From positions 1,336,609 to 1,343,193 of the forward strand of contig GL405246.1 in assembly GCA_000146855.1 (NCBI GenBank): DNA of 6,585 bases, given 5' to 3'. The stretch's first letter is position 1; the number at the start of each line of letters is the position of its first letter. Positions 1 through 6,532 of this stretch are shown in pieces. The stretch comes from [Eubacterium] yurii subsp. margaretiae ATCC 43715 (lineage in GTDB: Bacteria > Bacillota > Clostridia > Peptostreptococcales > Filifactoraceae). The notes below the pieces were generated by a model. The model had not been told where the DNA came from and made no database searches. It worked only from the letters and a program-made list of their open reading frames with translations. The translations under genes and the position numbers were made by a program.

Positions 1-85
1 TAATAATGTGGATTTTTTCTTGATGAAATAATATAAAATTGTGAATTTAAAAAATTTATAAAACTATTTTAAAAAAAATTTACTA

Positions 86-94
86 TGATATAAT
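86..94 (+). promoter_or_regulatory. Candidate extended -10 promoter for the left operon
   Basis: TGATATAAT is a perfect TATAAT (89-94) preceded by the TG dinucleotide of an extended -10 element. A transcript would start near 100-102 and have a leader of about 40 bases before the small ORF at 140. No convincing -35 hexamer lies 16-18 bases upstream, which extended -10 promoters tolerate. The surroundings are so AT-rich that a chance match is possible. Confidence 0.5.
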
Positions 95-139
95 TACTAA
101 GAAATATCGGATTTATATTATTTTATCAGGAGTATTAGT

Positions 140-277
140 ATGTTAAGGAAGATTAAGTGGTTTTTTTTATTAATCATTGTACTAATAATATCACCATTTT
201 TGTTGATTTTTGGAAGTTTTAAAATAAAAGATAATCGGTTGATAAAGTTTCTAAAAAAAGTTATTTCAAAAAGATAA
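140..277 (+). CDS. Small single-span membrane peptide, 45 residues, unknown function
   Basis: A short ORF (ATG at 140, TAA at 275-277) with a good ribosome binding site, AGGAG at 128-132, seven bases before the ATG. The peptide begins with a short basic segment (residues 1-7, MLRKIKW) and continues with one strongly hydrophobic stretch at about residues 8-27, long enough to cross a membrane once. It ends in a basic tail (about 28-45). In the tail Leu34, Phe37, Leu38, Val41 and Ile42 could line one side of an amphipathic helix, with Lys36, Lys39, Lys40, Lys44 and Arg45 off it. No cleavable signal peptide is evident. It lies 17 bases before the ATP-grasp ligase gene, so the two are probably co-transcribed. 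I do not recognise the family. It could be a helper or anchor for the neighbouring cell-wall enzyme, a stress peptide, or a translated leader. That it is translated is inferred from the ribosome binding site and composition only. Confidence 0.6.
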   Translation: MLRKIKWFFLLIIVLIISPFLLIFGSFKIKDNRLIKFLKKVISKR

Positions 278-294
278 TGTAAGAGGAGGAACTT

Positions 295-1515
295 ATGGAT
301 ATATCAAATAAAATACAACCCGTTCTGATAGGTGGAGACATCAATGCCTATTCTGTTGCAAGAGCATTTCACGAAGAATATGGCATTGAGAGCATTGCAA
401 TAGCTAAAATGAAACTTGGAGCAACAAATCATTCCAAGATAATTGATTTTTATGTAGATGAAAATCTTACAGACATCGACCACTTCATAGAATCTATGAA
501 AGAACTTGGTACTGACTTAAATAATGAGGGGAAAATTCCAATATTAATTGGTACAAAGGATGATTATGTTGATTTGATAATTAAATCAAAGGACAGTTTG
601 AAAGACATATTTGTCATCCCCTATATCGATGAAGAATTGAAAAATAAACTTATGAATAAAGAAGAGTTTTATGCCCTTTGCGAAGAAATGGGAGTAGACT
701 ATCCTAAGACAAAAATCCTAACTAAATCTATGGAAGTCTCTGACTTTGATTTGATGTATCCTCTTATAATCAAGCCCACAAACCCTGTTTTATTTTGGAG
801 TGACAGATTTGAAGGAATGGAAAAGGTATATAAGGTAAAGGATAAATCAGAGTTCGAAAAAGTGGTAAAACTTATTTATTCCACTTACTATGATGATAAT
901 TTAATTATTCAAGAATATATAGAAGGCGAAGATACAGATATATGGACTCCAACTTTTTATTGCGACAGGAATAAAAAGGTAAAGATGATGGCAATGGGAA
1001 GAGTCCTACTTGAAGAACATGTGCCTACAGCAATAGGAAATGATGCTGCTATAATAATGCAGTATGTGGAAGAGCCTATGGAAAAAATAAAGGATTTTCT
1101 TGAAAAAATTGAATTTACTGGTTTTTGTAACTGCGACATGAAATACGATAGAAGAGACAATAAATATAAGATATTTGAAGTAAATGTAAGACAAGGTAGG
1201 AGTAATTATTCAGTTACAGCTGTTTGTCATAATATAGCAAAAATCTTGGTTGATGACCTGATACTAAAAAAAGATTTACCTCTTATTAAGCAGACAGAAG
1301 AATTATACTGGCATCTTATTCCAAATTCAATAGTATTTAAGTACGTTAAAGATGAAGAAGCTAAAGAAAAGGTAAGGCAACTAATACGAGAAAAAAAAGA
1401 AGCAAATACCTTTGATTATCCTTATGACTTGAAAGGAAATATAAAGAGAAGTATATATATCTTTTTATATAAGATAAATCATATTAAAAAATATATGCAG
1501 TATATGAAGGAGTAG
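295..1515 (+). CDS. ATP-grasp carboxylate-amine ligase, D-aspartate ligase-like
   Basis: A 406-residue ATP-grasp enzyme, probably cytoplasmic. Seen: an N-terminal pre-ATP-grasp domain (about 8-120, starting QPVLIGGDINAYSVARAF); the first ATP-binding strand with its lysine, PLIIKPTNP (Lys160); the adenine-hinge segment LIIQEYIEGED (203-213); and the metal-binding end of the fold, CDMKYD (280-285) and FEVNVRQGRSN (294-304), with Glu295 and Asn297 as likely Mg ligands. From memory, these segments, FLEKIEFTGF (268-277) and the overall length match Enterococcus faecium D-aspartate ligase (Asl) very well. That enzyme adds D-Asp through its beta-carboxyl to the lysine side chain of the peptidoglycan precursor. 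D-Asp, or a related D-amino acid such as D-Glu, is therefore the likely substrate, but which one cannot be read here. The start is supported by AGGAGG at 284-289, five bases from the ATG. No aspartate racemase gene is adjacent. It is coupled to the epimerase gene three bases downstream. Confidence 0.85.
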   Translation: MDISNKIQPVLIGGDINAYSVARAFHEEYGIESIAIAKMKLGATNHSKIIDFYVDENLTDIDHFIESMKELGTDLNNEGKIPILIGTKDDYVDLIIKSKDSLKDIFVIPYIDEELKNKLMNKEEFYALCEEMGVDYPKTKILTKSMEVSDFDLMYPLIIKPTNPVLFWSDRFEGMEKVYKVKDKSEFEKVVKLIYSTYYDDNLIIQEYIEGEDTDIWTPTFYCDRNKKVKMMAMGRVLLEEHVPTAIGNDAAIIMQYVEEPMEKIKDFLEKIEFTGFCNCDMKYDRRDNKYKIFEVNVRQGRSNYSVTAVCHNIAKILVDDLILKKDLPLIKQTEELYWHLIPNSIVFKYVKDEEAKEKVRQLIREKKEANTFDYPYDLKGNIKRSIYIFLYKINHIKKYMQYMKE

Positions 1516-1518
1516 GAT

Positions 1519-2187
1519 ATGATAGGAGTAACCGATATAATAAGCAGTAATTTAATGAAAAAGACGGACGCCTATGCTACTAATAAGCTCGGTATACCAA
1601 GCATTATATTAATGGAAAATGCAGGGCTTAACAGTTTTAACGTACTAAAATCTAAGCCTTATAAGACCTATACTATAATATGTGGTGTAGGAAATAATGG
1701 TGGTGATGGACTTGTACTTGCAAAGCATTTATTTGTAGATAGAAAAATGATTTATCTTAATATAATTGGTAATTTAAATAACCAAACTGATAATTTCAGA
1801 GAAAATCTCAATATATTAAAAAATATGGGATTAAATTACAGACTTATAAAAAATAGCGAAATTGACCTTGAGATACTGAAAAACCAAATTGAAAGAAGTG
1901 ATGCTGTAGTTGATGCAATATTTGGAATAGGTCTTTCAAGGCAAGTATCCGGACTTTTCGCTCAAACCATTGACACCATAAATCAATGCTCCAAATACAC
2001 AATTTCTCTTGATATACCTTCAGGTTTGGAGGCTGATAACGGCACTGTCCTTGGCACTTGTATAAGAGCAAATAAAACTATAACTTTTTACAAGGCTAAA
2101 AATGCACTTGTAAACGAAACTAAATATTGTGGTGAAGTTGAAGTTGTAAATATAGGAATCCCCTATGATTTGAATGTTGATGCCTAA
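1519..2187 (+). CDS. nnrE: NAD(P)HX epimerase, stand-alone YjeF N-terminal domain
   Basis: A 222-residue protein matching the YjeF_N family, which interconverts the R and S forms of hydrated NADH and NADPH so that the dehydratase partner can restore the coenzyme. Seen: MENAG (32-36); the nucleotide-binding loop CGVGNNGGDGL (55-65); DAIFGIGL (132-139); SLDIPSGLEAD (163-173) with the conserved Asp165; and the domain end GEVEVVNIGIP (205-215). In many bacteria this domain is fused to a C-terminal ADP/ATP-dependent dehydratase in a protein of about 500 residues. Here the chain stops seven residues after the usual domain boundary. The following DNA is full of stops in all frames with no dehydratase motif, so this is either a natural single-domain form or an old loss. 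The start has AAGGAG at 1507-1512, which runs straight into the stop codon of the ligase gene (1513-1515), implying translational coupling. No role linking it to the cell wall is known to me; housekeeping repair is the simplest reading. Confidence 0.88.
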   Translation: MIGVTDIISSNLMKKTDAYATNKLGIPSIILMENAGLNSFNVLKSKPYKTYTIICGVGNNGGDGLVLAKHLFVDRKMIYLNIIGNLNNQTDNFRENLNILKNMGLNYRLIKNSEIDLEILKNQIERSDAVVDAIFGIGLSRQVSGLFAQTIDTINQCSKYTISLDIPSGLEADNGTVLGTCIRANKTITFYKAKNALVNETKYCGEVEVVNIGIPYDLNVDA

Positions 2188-2319
2188 TTAAGCTTTTTGA
2201 TATTTAATACTTATATCTATTTAATTAATGGAAAAACTTTCTTTAATTATCTTGCAATTTTAGTTAAATATGTAGTGAATTTCCTCACTGTTTTATTAAC
2301 TATCAGTATACTATTTAAA

Positions 2320-2350
2320 CTATGGATTATACATTTTTGATACTCCATAG
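2320..2350. repeat. Inverted repeat in the nnrE-glgA gap
   Basis: CTATGGA (2320-2326) and TCCATAG (2344-2350) are perfect 7-base complements around a 17-base loop, and three more pairs (2328-2330 with 2340-2342) can form after one mismatch. No T-run follows on either strand, so it is not an ordinary intrinsic terminator. It could be a 3' untranslated hairpin that stabilises the nnrE transcript, or chance in AT-rich DNA. Confidence 0.4.
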
Positions 2351-2464
2351 AATATCTATTATTAATAAATTTTTAATGAATCATTTTTTACAAGATAATT
2401 CCATTATTCTATTAGATTTTAGTATAAATTAAACAGTTTATAGATATCATATTATTTTCTATAG

Positions 2465-2492
2465 AAAAACCCTTGATTTCTCAAGGGTTTTT
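2465..2492. terminator. Bidirectional intrinsic terminator shared by nnrE and glgA
   Basis: AAAAACCCTTGA (2465-2476) and TCAAGGGTTTTT (2481-2492) form a perfect 12-base inverted repeat around the tetraloop TTTC. The core stem CCCTTGA/TCAAGGG is followed by five T's read in either direction. The position between two convergent operons fits termination of both transcripts. Confidence 0.9.
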
Positions 2493-2576
2493 ACATAAGC
2501 ATTTTGTAACTGGTATATTGTTCTTCTATAATTCTATCATTTTATAGATAAAATATTAATTTATAAGTTTTATATT

Positions 2577-3986
2577 CTATAATATTCCCTTATACAACTT
2601 TATATATTCTTCTCCCGGTTTATCCCAACTGAAATCCTCATTCATAGCCGATTTTATCATTTTATTGAAATCAGACTTATTATCATAGTATAATCCCACA
2701 GCCTTTTGAAGAGTAAATAACATTTCATGTGCATTATAGTTTTTGAAAGTAAATCCATTACCTTCTTTAGTATACATATTATATGCTTTTACAGTGTCAT
2801 TTAGACCGCCTGTCTCCCTAACTACTGGTAGTGAACCATATCTCATAGCTATCATCTGAGACAGACCGCAAGGCTCAAATTGTGAAGGCATAAGATATAG
2901 GTCACTCGAAGCATATACTTTAGATGCAAAATAATCATCATATTTAATAATAGCTCTCATTTTATTTCTGTAAGCATATTCTTTTCCTCTGAAATTATCC
3001 TCATACATCTTGTTTCCGGTACCCAAAACTATTAATTGTACATCCATAGAAAGTATTTCATCAATTACTGCATTTACAAGATCAAGACCTTTTTGATCAG
3101 TAAGCCTTGAAACCATTCCTATTATCGGAATATTTTCATTTTGTGGTAAATCCATTTCTTTTTGGAAGGCTATTTTATTTTTGTATTTTCCTTCAATATT
3201 TTCCTTGCTATAATCAAAAGATAAGAACTTATCTTTTTCAGGATTAAAGGTATCATAATCAATACCATTTAGTATCCCAACCATCTTATACTCATACTGT
3301 TTTATAAGACCATGGAGCCCCTCTCCATAATATTCTAATTTTATCTCCTCAAGATAAGTAGGACTTACGGTAGTTACCTTATCAGCAAAGACAATAGCAG
3401 CTTTTAAGTAATTTGCATTTCCAAAATACAACATTTTTTCTTCAGTTGCATAATAAGAAGGAAGTCCCAGCATATCAAAGACCATACTAAATGGATAGAT
3501 ACCTTGAAATCTCAAATTATGAATAGTAAATACCGTTTTTAGATTTATATTATACTCCCTTACCAATGGAATAGTCATAGCTGTCTGCCAATCATGAGCG
3601 TGAAGTACATCATAATCCTTAAAATGTCTTACTATTGTCTCTATAACAGCCTTTGAAAAGAAAGTAAATCTCTCTCCGTCATCCAACTCACCGTATACTA
3701 AATTTCTATCAAAGTATTGTCTATTGTCAATGAAGTAAAAATTTATACCATCCATAACTTTTTTCAATACTCCAACGTATTGATGTCTATAACCAAGAGA
3801 AATATAAAACTCATCTATAAGTTCTAAGTCTCTGTTATCTTGTCTTATTCTCTCATACAAAGGAATTATAACAGAACATTCCTGACCTTTTTCAACAAGA
3901 GCTTTTGGAAGAGAGTAAACTACATCACCCAATCCACCGACTTTTACAAAAGGATAGCATTCAGCCGCACAAAATAAAATCTTCAT
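2577..3986 (-). CDS. glgA: Glycogen synthase (ADP-glucose type, GT5)
   Basis: A 469-residue cytoplasmic glycosyltransferase that extends alpha-1,4-glucan chains from ADP-glucose; the length is close to the usual figure of about 477. Seen in order: KVGGLGDV (15-22), with Lys15 of the ADP-glucose-binding KxGGL motif; HDW (131-133); TIHNLRFQG (154-162); VSPTY (207-211); LNGID (239-243), followed by TFNPEKD; SRLTDQKGLDL (293-303), opening the C-terminal nucleotide-binding half of this GT-B fold; and PSQFEPCGLSQ (367-377), with the conserved Glu371. These make a GT5 glycogen synthase clear and apparently intact. It is the last gene of the glgC-glgD-glgA operon. Its ATG follows the glgD stop codon with no gap (TAG then ATG), and its ribosome binding site, a run of five G's (AAAGGGGG on the - strand, core 3997-4001), lies inside the last codons of glgD. 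Translation is therefore probably coupled. The stop is followed after about 85 bases by the shared terminator. Confidence 0.97.
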   Translation of the reverse strand: MKILFCAAECYPFVKVGGLGDVVYSLPKALVEKGQECSVIIPLYERIRQDNRDLELIDEFYISLGYRHQYVGVLKKVMDGINFYFIDNRQYFDRNLVYGELDDGERFTFFSKAVIETIVRHFKDYDVLHAHDWQTAMTIPLVREYNINLKTVFTIHNLRFQGIYPFSMVFDMLGLPSYYATEEKMLYFGNANYLKAAIVFADKVTTVSPTYLEEIKLEYYGEGLHGLIKQYEYKMVGILNGIDYDTFNPEKDKFLSFDYSKENIEGKYKNKIAFQKEMDLPQNENIPIIGMVSRLTDQKGLDLVNAVIDEILSMDVQLIVLGTGNKMYEDNFRGKEYAYRNKMRAIIKYDDYFASKVYASSDLYLMPSQFEPCGLSQMIAMRYGSLPVVRETGGLNDTVKAYNMYTKEGNGFTFKNYNAHEMLFTLQKAVGLYYDNKSDFNKMIKSAMNEDFSWDKPGEEYIKLYKGIL

Positions 3987-5108
3987 CTATATTGTACCCC
4001 CTTTTTTTATTATCATAGGCATATTAAAATCACCGATGAGTTTTCTCGACCTTGTAATAGTAGCATTTTTATCACTTATCATATTACTTACATAAGCATT
4101 TTCTTCAATTATACAGTTTTGCATAACTATGCTGTTTTCTACTACAGCCCCTTTTGATATCTTAACTTTTCTTGATATTATGGAATTTTTAACTGTACCT
4201 TCTATAAGACAACCAGATGAAATAATGCTGTTTTCAACCTTAGAATCATTCGAAAAATAAGTAGGGGCTTCATCTTTAATCTTAGTATATATCAAGCCAT
4301 TAGGATTTCTAAAAATCTCATCAGAAACCTCTTCTCTCAGGATGTCTCTGCTAAATTCTCTATAACTTCTTATATTATTAATACATTTAACATAGCCATT
4401 AAACTTGAACAAATTTACATCTGATTTTAAAAGCTGAGCATTAATAGCATCGATTAAATACATATGATCCCCTGATTCCACTGTGTCTAAAATCATCTTT
4501 AAAAAAGCATCTCTTTTCATAATTACACAGTCAAGTGAAATATTTTGTATATTTTTAGAGCACATATTTTTACCGATACTGCTAATTTTACCATTAGTAA
4601 TGGTATATATATACGAACCATAAAAACTCATGTGAGCATCATCAATTTCTTTGTACATTGCTGTAATCTCAGCTCCAGAATTAATATGAGCATCAAAAAG
4701 AGTATTAAAATTGAAATTATATATCATATAAGGAGTTGTAACTAAAATATATTCTTGATTTGAACGAGAAATAAAATCAATATTTTCATAGATATTTTGT
4801 ATATCGCCTCTTGCAAGCTTTTCATTTATCTCATAGCTATTTGAAAAAAGATACAACCCATCTTTTATTCTATCTAAATCCCATGGGGCTCCATCTCCCA
4901 AGTGCTCATTTAGAGAACGAACCTTTCTTTGAGCAAACATTCCTACATTAAAAATTCCGGAATTAGTTATATTAGATAAAATGAAATCTATTAACCTGTA
5001 TCTTCCACCAATAGGAAGTGAGGCTAAAGGTCTGTCATCAGTCAAATCTCTCATATCTATATTATCTTCATTCAAGCTCATCAAAGCCATCAAATCACTC
5101 TTACTCAC
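3987..5108 (-). CDS. glgD: GlgD, non-catalytic ADP-glucose pyrophosphorylase subunit
   Basis: A 373-residue paralogue of GlgC. The sugar-nucleotidyltransferase scaffold is evident from [21 protein letters not shown] (26-46) with NSGIFNVG after it, followed by a C-terminal region of hexapeptide-like repeats (about 288-355), e.g. [20 protein letters not shown]. The catalytic motifs of GlgC are missing: the N-terminal AGGxGxRL loop is replaced by ALMSLNEDN (8-16), the SGDHIYKM segment is [10 protein letters not shown] (123-132) with no aspartate, and no FEEKP-type sugar-phosphate motif is present. Known of the family: Bacillota GlgD has little or no activity alone but forms a heterotetramer with GlgC and raises its activity. 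The start is GTG at 5108, overlapping the glgC end by 8 bases and supported by AGGTGA five bases upstream (5114-5119). An ATG seven codons in (5088-5090) is the alternative. Regulation beyond co-expression with glgC cannot be read from the sequence. Confidence 0.93.
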   Translation of the reverse strand: MSKSDLMALMSLNEDNIDMRDLTDDRPLASLPIGGRYRLIDFILSNITNSGIFNVGMFAQRKVRSLNEHLGDGAPWDLDRIKDGLYLFSNSYEINEKLARGDIQNIYENIDFISRSNQEYILVTTPYMIYNFNFNTLFDAHINSGAEITAMYKEIDDAHMSFYGSYIYTITNGKISSIGKNMCSKNIQNISLDCVIMKRDAFLKMILDTVESGDHMYLIDAINAQLLKSDVNLFKFNGYVKCINNIRSYREFSRDILREEVSDEIFRNPNGLIYTKIKDEAPTYFSNDSKVENSIISSGCLIEGTVKNSIISRKVKISKGAVVENSIVMQNCIIEENAYVSNMISDKNATITRSRKLIGDFNMPMIIKKGGTI

Positions 5109-6246
5109 TTATTTCACCTCTCAATTCCATATTATTTCCTACAGAGTAAAGCCCTCCATCTTTATCGTAAACGTGTACACCTTCATATATCATCACGTTT
5201 TCTCCTATAATGGACTTAATAACTCTTGCATTTTTACCTACAAAAGTATTACTCATTATCACACTATCTTCAACTATAGCGCCCTCTTCAACTTCCACAC
5301 TTGAAGATATAACGCTATTTCTAACTACTCCCTTTATTATTGCTCCGTCAGACACTATGGAATTATCTAATATGGCATCCTTTGAAATGTATAGCGGCGG
5401 TAATGATTTATTATGAGAGCGAATTTGCCAAGAGCTGTCAAAAAGATTGAGTTGGTTATCCATATCAAGCAAGTCCATATTTGACTCCCAGTATGAAGAA
5501 AGTGTTCCTACATCTTTCCAATAACCTTTAAATTTATAAGAAAACAGTCTTTTACCCTGTCCAAGCAGAGAAGGTATTATGTCTTGTCCAAAATCCACCT
5601 TAGGTCTTCCTTCTGTTTCACAAACTTCGAATTCTTTTCTTAAAAGAGCCCAATTGAATATATATATCCCCATTGATGCGAGATTACTTTTAGGATTTTC
5701 TGGCTTTTCTTCAAATTCATATATACTCCCGTCTTCATTGGTATTCATTATACCAAATCTTGGAGCCTCTTCCCAAGGTACCTCTATAACAGCAATTGTT
5801 GCATCAGCCTTATTTTTTTTGTGAAGGTCAAGCATCTTTTTATAATTCATCTTATAGATATGGTCTCCAGACAAGACCAAAAGATACTCAGGGTTGAAAG
5901 AATCTATAAACTCCTTATTCTGCTCGATAGCATGAGCTGTACCTTTATAAAAATTCTGTTCTTTTTCACTCATGTACGGTGGCAATATGTACGCACCCCC
6001 GTCTCTTCTGTTAAGACCCCAAGATGCACCTATACCTATGTGGTTGTGCAATTCAAAGGGTTTGTACTGCGTAAGAATCCCTACTGTATCAATACCTGAA
6101 TTGGCACAATTTGAAATTACAAAATCTATTACTCTATATTTAGCTCCAAAAGGTACTGCCGGTTTCGCCAAGTTTTCAGTAAACATCTTGAGCCTGCTAC
6201 CTTGACCACCTGCCAAAATCATAGCAATCATCTCTTTTTTATTCAT
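5101..6246 (-). CDS. glgC: ADP-glucose pyrophosphorylase, catalytic subunit (EC 2.7.7.27)
   Basis: A 381-residue enzyme making ADP-glucose from glucose-1-phosphate and ATP, the committed step of bacterial glycogen synthesis. Seen (numbering from the start chosen here): the nucleotide-binding loop AGGQGSRL (12-19); [15 protein letters not shown] (28-42); FYKGTAHAI (99-107); SGDHIYKM (126-133), with the catalytic aspartate at 128; FEEKP (178-182), with the glucose-phosphate-binding lysine at 181; YWKDVGT (242-248); and a left-handed beta-helix of hexapeptide repeats (about 286-360). All key catalytic residues are present. The family's usual WYxGTA reads FYKGTA here, with Trp replaced by Phe. 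The frame is open 12 codons further up to an ATG at 6282, but the ATG at 6246 is preferred: AAAGGAGGT lies four bases before it, and the family normally starts shortly before MILAGG. First gene of the glgCDA operon, presumably forming hetero-oligomers with GlgD. Activator specificity cannot be told. Confidence 0.97.
   Translation of the reverse strand: MNKKEMIAMILAGGQGSRLKMFTENLAKPAVPFGAKYRVIDFVISNCANSGIDTVGILTQYKPFELHNHIGIGASWGLNRRDGGAYILPPYMSEKEQNFYKGTAHAIEQNKEFIDSFNPEYLLVLSGDHIYKMNYKKMLDLHKKNKADATIAVIEVPWEEAPRFGIMNTNEDGSIYEFEEKPENPKSNLASMGIYIFNWALLRKEFEVCETEGRPKVDFGQDIIPSLLGQGKRLFSYKFKGYWKDVGTLSSYWESNMDLLDMDNQLNLFDSSWQIRSHNKSLPPLYISKDAILDNSIVSDGAIIKGVVRNSVISSSVEVEEGAIVEDSVIMSNTFVGKNARVIKSIIGENVMIYEGVHVYDKDGGLYSVGNNMELRGEISE
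5114..5119 (-). promoter_or_regulatory. Ribosome binding site that decides the glgD GTG start
   Basis: AGGTGA on the - strand sits five bases before the GTG at 5108, inside the last codons of glgC (Arg-Gly-Glu-Ile-Ser-Glu-stop). No comparable site precedes the ATG at 5090, so the GTG is preferred. The GTG reads GTGAGTAA, sharing the glgC stop region. Confidence 0.7.
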
Positions 6247-6250
6247 ATAG

Positions 6251-6259
6251 ACCTCCTTT
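6251..6259 (-). promoter_or_regulatory. Strong glgC ribosome binding site
   Basis: AAAGGAGGT on the - strand is a near-perfect anti-16S match, four bases before the ATG at 6246. It fixes the start of glgC and argues against the ATG at 6282, which has no such site. Confidence 0.9.
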
Positions 6260-6330
6260 TTTAAGAAAAATAAAAAATACATCCTATTATTTAACCTAGG
6301 TACTTACTTAATAACTGATACATAATTTTT

Positions 6331-6340
6331 CGCTTTCTGA
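6331..6340 (-). repeat. Direct repeat TCAGAAAGCG, leader copy
   Basis: An identical 10-base copy exactly 80 bases from the other one, about 85 bases before the glgC start. The flanks differ (AAAAATT follows here), so it has only the GAAAGCG half of a cre-like site. It would lie within the transcribed leader from either candidate promoter. Confidence 0.5.
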
Positions 6341-6401
6341 CTCTACCACCTTTAAATGAAAATAATAAAATAGAAAAGCTAAAAAACACAAACCTCAATC
6401 C

Positions 6402-6412
6402 CGTTAATAACG
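6402..6412. repeat. 11-base palindrome CGTTAATAACG near the glg promoter
   Basis: CGTTA and TAACG flank a single central base, giving a perfect 5-base dyad just downstream of the candidate -10 box and overlapping the repeat at 6411-6420 by two bases. Dyads of this kind can be operators, but the sequence matches no specific regulator that I recognise. Confidence 0.35.
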
Positions 6413-6420
6413 CTTTCTGA
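6411..6420 (-). repeat. Direct repeat TCAGAAAGCG, promoter-proximal copy (cre-like)
   Basis: This copy lies two to eleven bases downstream of the candidate -10 box at 6422-6427. With its flank it reads AGAAAGCGTTATTA, which matches the CcpA cre pattern (TGNAANCGNWNNCA) in the GNAANCG core but misses the leading T and the late C. Its end overlaps the palindrome at 6402-6412. A role as a repressor site covering the transcription start is an inference. Confidence 0.45.
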
Positions 6421-6421
6421 A

Positions 6422-6427
6422 ATTATA
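6422..6427 (-). promoter_or_regulatory. Candidate proximal glg -10 box
   Basis: A perfect TATAAT on the - strand, about 175 bases from the glgC start. The hexamer 17 bases upstream (TAACTT) is a poor -35; TTGCTA (6454 to 6449) is a better match but 21 bases away. The predicted start, near 6415, falls inside one copy of the TCAGAAAGCG repeat. Confidence 0.4.
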
Positions 6428-6428
6428 C

Positions 6429-6470
6429 AAAAACCTTAAAAATTAAGTTAGCAAGTTAAAATGTTAAGGT
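6429..6470 (-). terminator. Weak terminator-like hairpin upstream of glgC
   Basis: On the - strand ACCTTAA (6470 to 6464) and TTAAGGT (6439 to 6433) pair as a 7-base stem around a 24-base loop, and the second arm runs into a T-run (GGTTTTTG, 6435 to 6428). The stem is short and AT-rich. It could end transcription arriving from the right, act as an attenuator for the distal promoter, or be chance. Confidence 0.3.
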
Positions 6471-6474
6471 ATAC

Positions 6475-6524
6475 AATAAAGATATCCATATCATAAAATA
6501 AATTTTAAATCACCTATCTTTATT
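6475..6524. repeat. 10-base perfect inverted repeat upstream of glgC
   Basis: AATAAAGATA (6475-6484) and TATCTTTATT (6515-6524) are exact complements separated by 30 bases. If the distal promoter is used, this hairpin would begin almost at the 5' end of the glg transcript, where such stems often protect mRNA from decay. The AT-only character apart from one G:C pair makes chance a real possibility. Confidence 0.4.
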
Positions 6525-6532
6525 TAAAAATT

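Larger units (their letters stand above)
2188..2576. other. Convergent intergenic gap, no gene supported
   Basis: About 390 bases of very AT-rich DNA between the 3' ends of nnrE (+) and glgA (-). All frames are broken by frequent stops. The longest ATG-led frame, 36 codons from 2322, has no ribosome binding site. The stretch contains a hairpin at 2320-2350 and the shared terminator at 2465-2492. The terminator is about 280 bases from the nnrE stop but only about 85 from the glgA stop, so the nnrE transcript would carry a long untranslated tail unless it ends earlier. Confidence 0.7.

Noticed and set aside
161..168. Run of eight T's inside the small membrane peptide gene, considered as a phase-variation tract
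   Set aside because: Runs of this length are common in such AT-rich DNA, the frame is intact, and no population evidence is available.
2272..2291. AGTGA/TCACT hairpin followed by TTTTATT, considered as an early nnrE terminator
   Set aside because: The stem is only five strong pairs plus wobbles and the T-run is broken; far weaker than the terminator at 2465-2492.
2322..2432. 36-codon ATG-led frame in the nnrE-glgA gap
   Set aside because: No ribosome binding site, no recognisable domain, and it spans the 2320-2350 hairpin; such frames are expected by chance.
3987..5108. glgD read as a decayed second copy of glgC
   Set aside because: The frame is intact, the scaffold is conserved and the pattern of missing catalytic motifs is the known one for GlgD; its tight position in the operon argues for function.
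6247..6282. Upstream in-frame extension of glgC to an ATG at 6282, adding 12 residues
   Set aside because: The added residues include the region of a near-perfect ribosome binding site (AAAGGAGGT at 6251-6259), which points to the ATG at 6246. The ATG at 6282 has no such site, and the family normally begins near MILAGG.
6292..6324. Short leader ORF on the - strand (ATG at 6324, about ten codons) before glgC
   Set aside because: No Shine-Dalgarno sequence precedes it and its codons show no attenuation-type run of one amino acid.
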